A stretch of 64,000 nucleotides of DNA from Mucilaginibacter phenanthrenivorans (GTDB taxonomy: Bacteria > Bacteroidota > Bacteroidia > Sphingobacteriales > Sphingobacteriaceae), in NCBI RefSeq assembly GCF_024721155.1, contig NZ_JAHVAP010000013.1:62001-126000 (forward strand), in the 5' to 3' direction. The notes below the pieces were generated by a model that was given only the letters and a program-made list of their open reading frames with translations, made no database searches and was not told where the DNA came from. Below are positions 1 through 7,892 of the stretch, piece by piece; within the stretch, counting starts at the first letter, position 1, and each line of letters opens with the position of its first letter. The position numbers were made by a program, and so were the translations under genes.

Positions 1-171
1 TTTTAATTTCGTCATATATTGCGGCCCTACTAACCCTTCGTCTTGAAATTCGTCATCCTCGGCGTGATGATTATGTTCTTTAGAATCAGAAGCTGACGTA
101 AACACGAAAAGTGCTATTGGGAAAAAACAATACTCCACTACTAGGAAGAAAAACTCTGATAAAGTTTTCAT
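1..171 (-). CDS. Partial membrane-anchored protein, cut by left edge
   Basis: The frame opens with an ATG at 171 and stays open to the left edge, giving 57 codons of an unfinished protein. The ATG overlaps the TGA of the upstream receiver gene by four bases (ATGA), which implies translational coupling. Residues 7-24 are strongly hydrophobic (FFFLVVEYCFFPIALFVF) and look like one membrane segment. They are followed by a His/Asp/Glu-rich hydrophilic stretch (KEHNHHAEDDEFQDEG). I recognise no family. It is the third gene of the kinase-receiver operon and may be its output or target, but that is only inference from position. Confidence 0.6.
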   Translation of the reverse strand, partial: MKTLSEFFFLVVEYCFFPIALFVFTSASDSKEHNHHAEDDEFQDEGLVGPQYMTKLK

Positions 172-599
172 GAGTTGCTTTTGATTAAAAATTCATAGAT
201 AGTAGAAAATAAAAGCCTTGATGGAGTAATCAAAGAATATTTTTTTATGTGAGTCGCCTTAAGTTTAGCACAAAGGCGCTTGGCCTCGTTTGTCCCGTCA
301 CCTGTAAAAGCAATAAGGCCTACTTTTTTATTTAACTTCCGAATTTCTTTCATTAGTACGATGCCAAGTCTTGATTCCAAGCTCTGCCGCTTGGCATTTT
401 CATCTAAATCCAGGTCAATGACGAGCAAATCAACTGCTGGATTCTCCTTAAACAGTTTAAATGCATAATTTTTTGTTGCGGCGGATAGAACTATTATACT
501 AATTCCTGGCATCGTTTCCAGCTTACTTGATATGTAATTACGATAACTTAAGGAATCATCAACGACAATAATTAAAAAGGTCCTATTTATTTCTTCCAT
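168..599 (-). CDS. Stand-alone receiver (REC) domain protein
   Basis: This 143-residue protein is a single response-regulator receiver domain without an output domain. The acidic pair DD at residues 14-15, the Asp-rich strand VIDLDLDE near 61-66 that holds the likely phosphoacceptor, the Thr in LIAFTGDG and the Lys in HIKKYS are the usual receiver signature. It overlaps the end of the sensor kinase gene by 13 bp and overlaps the next gene by 4 bp, so the three genes form one operon. It probably accepts phosphate from that kinase and acts through protein contact, because it has no DNA-binding region. Confidence 0.75.
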   Translation of the reverse strand: MEEINRTFLIIVVDDSLSYRNYISSKLETMPGISIIVLSAATKNYAFKLFKENPAVDLLVIDLDLDENAKRQSLESRLGIVLMKEIRKLNKKVGLIAFTGDGTNEAKRLCAKLKATHIKKYSLITPSRLLFSTIYEFLIKSNS

Positions 600-2887
600 G
601 AAACTCTAAATTCTGTTTTAGGCCCGTCGGCACTAACTGTAATGTTGGCGCTAATGATATCGGCAAATTTTTTTGCGTAATAAAGTCCTATTCCTTGACC
701 TTTGATCGGATTATCGCTTGCTTCAAACTCAGGATCAATGGGACATCTGTATCCCAATTTAAATATGTCTTTGATGTTTTCTTTCAGTATCTTTTTTCCC
801 CAATTCGTAATGATGTACCCTATTTCATTTGCCTCAATGAAACACGTAACTTTAATGTGGCCATCAGATTCTTTTTCGTAATATTGACTATAATCAGGGA
901 CAAGTTGTTGTCGCTGCGCTGGATGATAGCTATACTTTAGTGCATTTCTCATCAAATACATAAAGAGTCCTAAAAAAATCTCATCATTTTGATGGATTTC
1001 ATAATCGCCGATGCTATCGTTCCAATTTTTTACAATTTGTATTTTGAATCTTTTATTCGCATATTCCTTAAATATTGAAATATAACCCTCAATTTCATTT
1101 ACAAATTTGTATGGAATAGACAATTTGGGAAATTTTAGGTTTCTATCGACGTCGTTTGTAATCGTCAATAATTTAAATCTTGAATCTATAAACTCCATAA
1201 GTCGCATAAATTCCTTTGGGCGACTGGTACGTGAATTACGTAGCTCCGTAAGAATTTGGCCTACGCGAATAGTTTGTTCGTATGGCGGAAGATCGAGCAA
1301 TTCGTCTATTTCGACTATCAAAGTATTAGCTTTTTCAAAAGCAAGTTGGACTGGTGTTTCCAATTCATGATAAATCGTAGAAAGCAAATCAGCTTTTTTA
1401 TTCAGGAGTTCGCCTTGTTTTATAAACAATTCTGAGCCTAGCCTATTTATTTGTGGGTATACTATATCTAAATCCTTTGTGATTATTGGCCTGAATTTAG
1501 TATTAGCAAAAGTAATATAGCTCTCATCAATTCCTGGTATTTTAACAATTAGAAAAAAATTTAATTTTAACTCCTCCAAGCTATATAAAAGGTCTTTTTT
1601 AAAAAAATTTTTAAGTATCGCCAAACTATTTTCACTTATTGCGTTTATTTCAGCCGTACTAACAAGTGCTTTAGAAAAATACAATTTCGCGACGTTCTCA
1701 ATCCTTGACGAGGAAACTTCAAATTGAAACGCAATTATTTCGTTATCGCTACTCTTTTTTTCAAAATCCCTAAGATTAAAAAGCTTCTTCAGTTGCATTT
1801 TACCTTCAATAAAATGATCATGCTCGCTAATTCGAGCGACATACTTATCGACATAATTTGTCCAACCTAAAAAGTGAGAACGGCCATCTTTTAATTCACT
1901 GCCCCTAATAATACATGCTTTACAGTTAATCGCATCACTAAGCATGTCAGCATATTCACTAAATTTCGGAGGCTTACTTTTATTGTTCTTCCTTAACTCA
2001 TAACTTCCATAGTCATTTTCAATATGTAACGCAATCATATCGGCGATTTCATGGAATCCATTTTTCTCAAAGTGATTGGGAAAATGATTAAAAAGGTATT
2101 TAGGAAACTCTTTGGTTTCAGATGATGGGGGTATATTAACGTGAGCTATGAATCTAATAATTCCTATAAATCGTTTACTTACATATAGTGGTATCGCGTA
2201 ATAAGAATATTCACCCCCAATTTTTACAAATAATTCATCCTCGTAAACGCGGTTTAATATCTTATTCTGGTGCTCAATTTCATACGAATAAGCAAATTTG
2301 TCATGTTTATTCTTTTCGTCAATGGCATTAATTACTAGGTCATGGAAATAGCGCCCTGACATGGTATCGGGGTTTTCTAAGGAATATACATCTTTCCTTG
2401 CAATAGTCGCCTTGTAATTTAAGTATTGAGTATAGACTTCATTCGTAAATCCTTGTTGAATTTTTTCGAAAACCTCAGCAGTCATGATTTGATTTACTTC
2501 GCCATGAAACACTTCTGTTTTGAAATACGGATAGGCATTAAAGTCGGTATAACTGCAATTCACTAAATCATTTAATTCATAGTTGAAGGCAAAATATTCA
2601 AACAATGAAATGTTTTTTAAAATTACCTCAGATACTATTGATTTTTCATTGAAAACCGCAGCAGCAAGTTCTGGATTCAAATAATGTCCAAAATTAATCA
2701 AAGCATCTTCCTTACTTTCATAAAGCAAGATTGACATGGCTGATACACCTGGAAACGTATCCGATATTAGGCGACAAACACAATCGTTCTTGAGCTTAAA
2801 TCTCAAATTCGAAAAATAGACATGTGCAATTTTTTTGCTCAGCCGATAAAAATCATGCGTTGATTGATTTTGGTCTAGTTCTGCCAT
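587..2887 (-). CDS. Soluble sensor histidine kinase, GAF-like sensor region
   Basis: This 766-residue protein ends in a histidine kinase core. The H-box YHELETPVQ lies near residue 510, the N-box is LMRNALKYSY and the G-box is GQGIGLYYAKKFAD in the last 60 residues. No clear membrane segment is visible, so it is likely cytoplasmic. The first 500 residues resemble GAF-type sensor folds: YYAIPLYVSKRFIGIIRF is the typical GAF end strand. The H-box is atypical (HELETP instead of HELRTP). The receiver gene follows with a 13-bp overlap, making a cognate pair likely. The signal is unknown. Confidence 0.75.
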   Translation of the reverse strand: MAELDQNQSTHDFYRLSKKIAHVYFSNLRFKLKNDCVCRLISDTFPGVSAMSILLYESKEDALINFGHYLNPELAAAVFNEKSIVSEVILKNISLFEYFAFNYELNDLVNCSYTDFNAYPYFKTEVFHGEVNQIMTAEVFEKIQQGFTNEVYTQYLNYKATIARKDVYSLENPDTMSGRYFHDLVINAIDEKNKHDKFAYSYEIEHQNKILNRVYEDELFVKIGGEYSYYAIPLYVSKRFIGIIRFIAHVNIPPSSETKEFPKYLFNHFPNHFEKNGFHEIADMIALHIENDYGSYELRKNNKSKPPKFSEYADMLSDAINCKACIIRGSELKDGRSHFLGWTNYVDKYVARISEHDHFIEGKMQLKKLFNLRDFEKKSSDNEIIAFQFEVSSSRIENVAKLYFSKALVSTAEINAISENSLAILKNFFKKDLLYSLEELKLNFFLIVKIPGIDESYITFANTKFRPIITKDLDIVYPQINRLGSELFIKQGELLNKKADLLSTIYHELETPVQLAFEKANTLIVEIDELLDLPPYEQTIRVGQILTELRNSRTSRPKEFMRLMEFIDSRFKLLTITNDVDRNLKFPKLSIPYKFVNEIEGYISIFKEYANKRFKIQIVKNWNDSIGDYEIHQNDEIFLGLFMYLMRNALKYSYHPAQRQQLVPDYSQYYEKESDGHIKVTCFIEANEIGYIITNWGKKILKENIKDIFKLGYRCPIDPEFEASDNPIKGQGIGLYYAKKFADIISANITVSADGPKTEFRVSWKK

Positions 2888-3052
2888 AAAGATTCAGGAT
2901 TTATAAATATATTAATTTATTTTTTTAATAATCAATGCTTTATAAATTTATTTTTTAATAAACGTAGCGTAGCATGTATTGCTCTTATGAACCAGAATGT
3001 TTTGGTGCCTAATGATCACAAATAAATAAGTCTTATTTCGTATTATCCTTTG

Positions 3053-3166
3053 TGGCTGAATATAGGTGGAACCAATTTTGAAATTTCCACTTCTTGACTA
3101 ATTAAATGATTGAAAAGATGGTGCTGCCGAACAGGAATGAACTGTCGACCTCTCCCTTACCGAACT
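3053..3166. repeat. Imperfect direct repeat around tRNA remnant, copy 1
   Basis: This 114-bp stretch repeats imperfectly at 4551-4664, exactly 1498 bp further on. It includes GAATATAGGTGGAACCA at its left end and the tRNA-Thr remnant at its right end. A third, shorter copy of the left part, GGTGGAACATAGGTGGAAC, is at 4552-4570 and again, identically, at 4781-4799. The rest of the gap 2888-3218 shows no gene. The arrangement looks like stacked attachment sites left by successive integrations. Confidence 0.6.
3119..3163 (-). other. tRNA-Thr(GGT) 3'-half remnant, att-like site 1
   Basis: Read on the minus strand, these 45 bases run from the anticodon loop (GGT) to the 3' CCA of a tRNA-Thr: 3' anticodon stem GGGAG, variable loop AGGTC, T-arm GACAG-TTCATTC-CTGTT, acceptor CGGCAGC, then ACCA. 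The 5' half is missing; similarity stops inside the anticodon loop. P4-type integrases recombine at such tRNA 3' halves, so this is a probable attachment-site scar. It is more diverged than the copy at 4617. No complete tRNA-Thr gene is visible in this window. Confidence 0.65.
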
Positions 3167-3218
3167 GTAGCGTCAACCATCATAAGTAGATATGAATGCT
3201 TTAGGGAATAGCGACGAA

Positions 3219-3416
3219 TTATTTTACTGCAATTTTGCTTCGACGGTTAAATCTATTGGCTCTCATTTTAGCCGCCGTAATTAAAGCCGTTTCAAAAGTA
3301 TTATATTCCTCTGCATCGGACAACGATAAAGGCATCGTTTTAATATCGGGATAATTTTTTAACACGGTCAAAAAATCAAAAGCCTTGTTTAGCGGTATAT
3401 CTAAAATTAATTTCAT
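3219..3416 (-). CDS. Small hypothetical protein
   Basis: A 65-residue basic-tailed protein of unknown function. The frame is open 15 codons further upstream, but I chose the ATG at 3416 because a strong ribosome binding site (GGGGGGAG, 3 bases of spacing) lies directly before it. The sequence begins MKLILDIPLNKAFDFL and ends with an Arg/Lys-rich tail (RANRFNRRSKIAVK). Its size and place between two tRNA-remnant sites fit small island proteins such as antitoxins, but no partner toxin is seen and the role is open. Confidence 0.45.
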   Translation of the reverse strand: MKLILDIPLNKAFDFLTVLKNYPDIKTMPLSLSDAEEYNTFETALITAAKMRANRFNRRSKIAVK

Positions 3417-3677
3417 TTGCTCCCCCCATTTTTCTTTGTGTAAATCATACCAGAAATTCAATTAAATTGTCAAATGAGAAGTTGATTTTTTCGGTGGCTG
3501 TTATTATAATTTAATAGAAGACGATGTTACTTAACTGATGATTGGGGGCACATTTGGGGGCATGACCCTTCAGATTTAACCCAATAAATCACCGAAAAAC
3601 AACTAATTAGAGGCGTAAAATGGAATCCTGCTCAAAGATTGGTTTAAGATTTATTGTGTAAAAGGCAAGTAGTTTTC

Positions 3678-3833
3678 CTAATACAATTTTCCTTCAATAC
3701 AAGAACCGATATTGCCTACGATTTCATCGGGCAAGATAGTTCCTTGCATCGTATACCAGCCAAATTCGAAGTCATTTTCTATTTCAGCCTTAAAATTTCC
3801 ATTAAATTAAATTTTGTAGGATGTGGGTGCCAT
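3678..3833 (-). pseudogene. Decayed gene fragment, copy A of an island family
   Basis: The minus strand reads MAPTSYKI, then a TAA at 3807-3809, then FNGNFKAEIENDFEFGW and on to ILPDEIVGNIG and a TAG at 3678-3680. The same pattern recurs at 7037-7230 (IMRPKSYKIYFNGVYKVEI, later ILPQEIVDDIG), where the codon matching this TAA is a Tyr codon. The conserved frame interrupted by a stop marks a pseudogene. I do not recognise the family. The plus-strand frame over this region is only its antisense. Confidence 0.5.
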
Positions 3834-4116
3834 GACCGCTTCGCAGAATAGCAGTTTGCTGGCATAAACAAGTTGAAAACCGAGTATTGGAACATCCCAC
3901 TCCATATTCAAATATAAAGGTTTGAGCGATACGGGAACTATTCAATCTTAACAGCGACTCGCGTTAAGGATAACAACATCTGTTCGTAGCATAAGCTATG
4001 CGTCGTAAGTAATACCTCGGCTCTAAGGGGACGCCATACCTACAAACTATCCTGGCGGTTACTTCGGTTATAAGCTGCTGTCTTGAATTAAAAGATAATG
4101 TGTAGTATGGTAGGCG

Positions 4117-4446
4117 ATGAAAAAAATCGATTTTGGATTTTACATTCTAGACACCGACGGAAATCCTAAAAAGGTCGATGACACCGTTGAATGGAAAAAA
4201 TGGTATAAAAAAATAGAAAATAGACGTGTCTTAACAACAACAATCGGGAATATCCGAATCTCTACTGTTTTCCTTGCATTAGATTTCAGTCAGTCTGATC
4301 GCAACTCCACAAAAGAACAACTACCAATCTTATATGAAACCGCGATGTTTGATGGCCCGGTCGAGATAGAAATATTCCGCTGGAAAACAAAGGCCAAGGC
4401 GATAGAAGGGCATAAAAAAATCATAGCGAAAATTGAGCAAAAATAG
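4117..4446 (+). CDS. Hypothetical island protein
   Basis: A 109-residue soluble protein with a Lys-rich, evenly charged composition (MKKIDFGFYILDTDGNPKKV at the start; KTKAKAIEGHKKIIAKIEQK at the end). It has no signal peptide, membrane segment or motif that I can name. It lies alone between the two tRNA-Thr remnants, so it is probably cargo of an older integrated element. The 250 bases before it hold no gene. Confidence 0.5.
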   Translation: MKKIDFGFYILDTDGNPKKVDDTVEWKKWYKKIENRRVLTTTIGNIRISTVFLALDFSQSDRNSTKEQLPILYETAMFDGPVEIEIFRWKTKAKAIEGHKKIIAKIEQK

Positions 4447-4550
4447 CTGAGATTTCAGGAATCCCGTTCTTACTAACTGAATTCGGGCAAACTCTAACCC
4501 CGTAATTATTCATTTTTGCATTAATGGAATTTGACTCATATTAACTTTTA

Positions 4551-4664
4551 TGGTGGAACATAGGTGGAACCATTCTTGAATATTGAAACAAGCAAATAAT
4601 TAAATACTTGAAATAATGGTGCTGTTGAGCAGGATTGAACTGCCGACCTCTCCCTTACCAATTT
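4551..4664. repeat. Imperfect direct repeat around tRNA remnant, copy 2
   Basis: Second copy of the 114-bp repeat described at 3053. It carries GGTGGAACATAGGTGGAAC, an AT-rich middle and the tRNA-Thr 3' half. The first 19 bases occur a third time at 4781-4799, 17 bp before the integrase start, which may be an arm-type binding site or part of the integrase promoter. Confidence 0.6.
4617..4661 (-). other. tRNA-Thr(GGT) 3'-half remnant, att-like site 2
   Basis: On the minus strand this reads from TTGGTAA (anticodon loop) through GGGAG, AGGTC, the T-arm GGCAG-TTCAATC-CTGCT and CAACAGC to ACCA. Every stem element of a tRNA-Thr 3' half is intact. Similarity to a tRNA stops right at the anticodon loop, the classic crossover region for P4-type integrases. 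The integrase gene starts 155 bp to the right. It is the fresher of the two remnants and the likely attachment scar for this integrase. Confidence 0.7.
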
Positions 4665-4815
4665 GGTGGCAGTGCTTTTAATAGCCTTAACCAAGCATTA
4701 CCCAAACCATTATTTTCTTGTTTTAAATAGATTTTGTGGTAAAGTCCCTTAACCAGAAAACAACGTGCATTAACAGCAGTGGTGGAACATAGGTGGAACT
4801 GAATTCGAGGTATGC

Positions 4816-6036
4816 GTGAATATGGAATTTACACCTTTTGTAAAAGAAGCGTTAGATAAGTTAGAACCCAAAGAAAAAAGATACCATATTGCCGATCCTA
4901 AAACCGCTGGTCTTAAACTGGCCATTTACCCTGGCGGAGCCAAGACATTTTTCTTGGACAGGAAAGTAAAAGGCAAGCACCAAAAAATTAAAATTGGCAG
5001 TTATAGCCGCTTGTCAATTGAAAACGCTAGAAAGCGCGCTAAAGATTTAAATGCCCAGATCGAATTAGGTAACGACCCTCATAAAGAAAAAATTGAGGCG
5101 AGAAACGCTATGACTGTTCGGGAACTTTACGAACACTACTATAAAGGTCATGCGATAAAGCTTACAAAACGACCTGAAGAGAATAGAAAAACGTTTGAAA
5201 AACATATTTTACCGATTTGGGGAAGCCGTAAGGCTCACGAAATAACGCAACAGGACGCTCGTAATTTACACGCGGCGATTGGTCAGAAAGAAAGCAGGTA
5301 TTCTAAGCCTGATCTCAAAAAAAAGAGTCATGGGTCAGCCAATAGGATATTTACTATTGTCAGCGCTGTATTCAATTTCGGCATTAAGGAAGGTCATGTA
5401 AATGGCAGTAACCCGTGTGTAGGCTTAAAAAAGAATCCCGCCGTTAGTCGGGATCGTTTCTTTGACCTTGGTGAACTTAAATTATTCTTTTCTGCCCTAA
5501 ACGCAGAAAATAAAACGGTGGCCGATTTATTTAAAACCTTCCTTTATACTGGCGCACGAAAGTCAAATGTTTTAAAAATGGAATACACCGCTTTGAATTT
5601 TGACTTTCGACGCTGGCGGCTACCTGAAACACAGACGAAAAACAGAGAGGTTAATGTTGTTTCCTTGTCAGACCCAGCTTATAAAATTCTCATTACAAGG
5701 GCAGCATTCAACGAATTCTACAAGTCGCCATCGAGATACGTTTTTCCGGGAGAAGGAAAAGATGGTTATTTTAGAGACCCAAAAAAAGCTTTTACCCGCA
5801 TAAAAACAAGAATGAATGTTTTCGACATTCGGATACATGATTTAAGACGGACATTTGGAAGCTATATGGCTATTACCAATGCAAGTATGCCAATCATTGG
5901 AAAAGCTTTAAATCACAAGAGCCAGGTTTCGACAGGGATTTATGCGAGACTTTCAAATGATCCCGTTTTGGCTGCAATCAATACGGCCACGGATTTGATT
6001 AATGACCAGAAAACAAAGTCATGGCCAAGGACGTAA
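4816..6036 (+). CDS. P4-type tyrosine recombinase (integrase)
   Basis: A 406-residue site-specific recombinase with an N-terminal DUF4102-like arm domain (about 1-95), a SAM-like core-binding domain (about 100-205) and a C-terminal tyrosine recombinase domain (about 215-395). The catalytic residues are visible: Arg in YTGARKSN, His-x-x-Arg in HDLRRT, the second His in ALNHKSQ and the nucleophile Tyr in TGIYARL. The GTG at 4816 has a GAGG ribosome site 5 bases upstream; an ATG two codons later (4822) is the alternative. It sits beside a tRNA-Thr 3'-half remnant, the usual target class for this family. Confidence 0.93.
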   Translation: MNMEFTPFVKEALDKLEPKEKRYHIADPKTAGLKLAIYPGGAKTFFLDRKVKGKHQKIKIGSYSRLSIENARKRAKDLNAQIELGNDPHKEKIEARNAMTVRELYEHYYKGHAIKLTKRPEENRKTFEKHILPIWGSRKAHEITQQDARNLHAAIGQKESRYSKPDLKKKSHGSANRIFTIVSAVFNFGIKEGHVNGSNPCVGLKKNPAVSRDRFFDLGELKLFFSALNAENKTVADLFKTFLYTGARKSNVLKMEYTALNFDFRRWRLPETQTKNREVNVVSLSDPAYKILITRAAFNEFYKSPSRYVFPGEGKDGYFRDPKKAFTRIKTRMNVFDIRIHDLRRTFGSYMAITNASMPIIGKALNHKSQVSTGIYARLSNDPVLAAINTATDLINDQKTKSWPRT

Positions 6037-6062
6037 CACAGGCAGCAACTGTATTTTGACTA

Positions 6063-6836
6063 TTAATTTAAATTTACAGCCATTAGATCTGCGTCCGTTG
6101 CCAGGTCAATGACGTGGTGAACCAAGGAAGCATCAATCAAAGATAGCACGTAGTCATAGTCGATTGGCAGCATATCCTGTTTCAACAGAACTTCATCAAT
6201 ATAATATTCTGAATTCCAAAGTTTTCGGGTTAACTCGGGATGAAGTGGGTTCAGTCGTGCAAAAACAGTTTCAAAGACTTTCTCGGCGGCTTCGACAAAC
6301 GCAGCGCGATCTTTCGGTTTTAAGGGAAGCGCGGAAATTAATCGGTTTACAGGTGGCGTTTGATTTGATTGTGCTTTAATTTCGCTATTCGGGTTTAGTC
6401 GATAATCCTGAACAAAGCTTTCATGGCCATCAACATTAGCAAACACCTGTTTGAAAATCTCTAGCCTAAGTTTGGGACTAAGAAATATGTTGGTGTCTAA
6501 TTGAGCGCTCGTAATGTAGTCTTCCCATTCCTCGACACTAACTTTATGCTGGTTATCAAATAAAAGCTTTGCAAGTTCCAGCTCAATTTCAGAAGCTTTT
6601 AACATCTCTGTCCATTTGCTAAATCCAGCCAATTGAGCAATGACGTGTTGGGCGTTCATCAAGCTAAAATCATCTTCATCTATATTGAAGTCCAGTACAA
6701 TGCCATCCACATCGAAATATTTCGGATTGTATGTATACAATTGACCGTCCAATACTGAATCGGAGTAAGGCGTTTGGGTTTTGTAATCTTTAAAAAGATT
6801 TTTTGCTTGGAGTTTGAAGTAGTCGATAGCTTTCAT
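6063..6836 (-). CDS. Hypothetical protein with glyoxalase-related-like N-terminus
   Basis: A 257-residue acidic, soluble protein, convergent with the integrase. Residues about 55-82 (DDFSLMNAQHVIAQLAGFSKW and on) resemble the helical segment of the glyoxalase-related family, whose members carry a similar AQH-x-x-A-x-x-x-GF-x-x-W pattern; this is a resemblance from memory, not a search. The C-terminal half has no motif I can name. No signal peptide or membrane segment is seen. It is a single-gene unit, probably island cargo. Confidence 0.55.
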   Translation of the reverse strand: MKAIDYFKLQAKNLFKDYKTQTPYSDSVLDGQLYTYNPKYFDVDGIVLDFNIDEDDFSLMNAQHVIAQLAGFSKWTEMLKASEIELELAKLLFDNQHKVSVEEWEDYITSAQLDTNIFLSPKLRLEIFKQVFANVDGHESFVQDYRLNPNSEIKAQSNQTPPVNRLISALPLKPKDRAAFVEAAEKVFETVFARLNPLHPELTRKLWNSEYYIDEVLLKQDMLPIDYDYVLSLIDASLVHHVIDLATDADLMAVNLN

Positions 6837-7036
6837 AATACATACCTTTTGTGGCCAAATTCATTATCTAATAGTATTAGCGTTCGTAATCTTGGTTAGA
6901 TAATAAGCTTGGCAGGTTTGCATTATTAATCTATTGGCTGATGAAATCTTTGCACGAACGAGCGGGCTTGCCAATGAGCACAAACAATTATAATCATAAA
7001 ATTAGAAAAATCAAGAATTAACTGCAAAAATGTCAA

Positions 7037-7230
7037 TCAACTGTAACGACTTTCAATAAGAAAACCGATATCGTCGACAATTTCTTGCGGTAGAATCGGT
7101 CAGTTATTTACATCCCATCTATATTCAAAATCATTTTGAATCTCTACTTTATAAACTCCGTTGAAGTATATTTTATACGATTTGGGTCGCATGATTGCCC
7201 CGCAAACAATCTGTGGCCGATATAAGGAGA
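7037..7230 (-). pseudogene. Decayed gene fragment, copy B of an island family
   Basis: The minus strand keeps the frame RPKSYKIYFNGVYKVEIQND and FEYRW, is cut by a TGA at 7100-7102, then continues in the same frame with PILPQEIVDDIGFLIESRYS to a TGA at 7037. It matches copy A at 3678-3833 along its length, but the stops fall at different places, so each copy was inactivated on its own. The two copies lie on either side of the integrase and its neighbour. The function of the intact ancestor is unknown. Confidence 0.5.
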
Positions 7231-7239
7231 TAAAATATG

Positions 7240-7830
7240 TTACCAGGATTCCAGCCAAAAATGGACGCCGACTACAGCCAAAGACACCCATTCCGCCCAA
7301 AATAGCGTCAGCCAAGGTGCAAATTTGGCAAAATGCAACGCAAGGACAACGACGGTCAATACGGACATTGTGATGTTCGATTTAGGCCATCGTTTTGTGT
7401 GGAAAAAACCGGTGGCTAACGCGTTGCCCACGAAGAAGATGCCGGCAAAACTAAAATGAACAATAGTATGTTCGCGCCACGGAAAACATACGACGCCTAA
7501 AAGGGACAAACCAATTCCAATATTATACCATTTTCCTGTTGAATCTTTTGAGTTATCTTCTTTTTTGAAATAAATAAAGCCATTTACTATAAAGAGCATT
7601 GCCGCAATTCCAAGCAACATCCCAAAAACATAATTATGGCACATGTAAACGTAATCGCTGATACTCCCCCGTGGCCCAGGTAAATGACCATCGCGATCCC
7701 TATCGTCTGTCAGATAGAGTATGATGGGAATGAATACGCAGAATAAGGCCAGAAATCGTTCAAACAGTTTAAAAATGGCTAAAGGATCATCAAAGTAATG
7801 ACGAACTTGTAAAGAAAATTTCTTGGGCAT
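7240..7830 (-). CDS. Multi-pass membrane protein beside DUF2235 hydrolase
   Basis: A 196-residue integral membrane protein with about six hydrophobic segments (for example FLALFCVFIPIILYL, FGMLLGIAAMLFIVNGFIYF, IGIGLSLLGVVCF, FAGIFFVGNALATGF). I recognise no family. It diverges from the DUF2235 gene with only 62 bp between the start codons, so the two probably share a regulatory region. A membrane partner on each side of a lipase-like hydrolase suggests a function at the membrane. Confidence 0.7.
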   Translation of the reverse strand: MPKKFSLQVRHYFDDPLAIFKLFERFLALFCVFIPIILYLTDDRDRDGHLPGPRGSISDYVYMCHNYVFGMLLGIAAMLFIVNGFIYFKKEDNSKDSTGKWYNIGIGLSLLGVVCFPWREHTIVHFSFAGIFFVGNALATGFFHTKRWPKSNITMSVLTVVVLALHFAKFAPWLTLFWAEWVSLAVVGVHFWLESW

Positions 7831-7892
7831 GTGATGTTGTTTAGTTAAATCTAATATAGTAAATTAGCATTAATTACCAAACCTTTTCTACA

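Noticed and set aside
3654..3851. Plus-strand frame of 65 codons as a gene
   Set aside because: It is antisense to a decayed minus-strand gene fragment that is conserved at 7037-7230; the plus frame has no ribosome site or plausible protein.
3119..4661. Functional tRNA-Thr genes
   Set aside because: Only the 3' halves from the anticodon loop to CCA are present; the D-arm and 5' acceptor strand are missing in both.
7231..7315. N-terminal extension of the copy B pseudogene frame
   Set aside because: It overlaps the well-supported membrane protein gene at 7240-7830 in another frame, and the conserved part begins only at about 7230.
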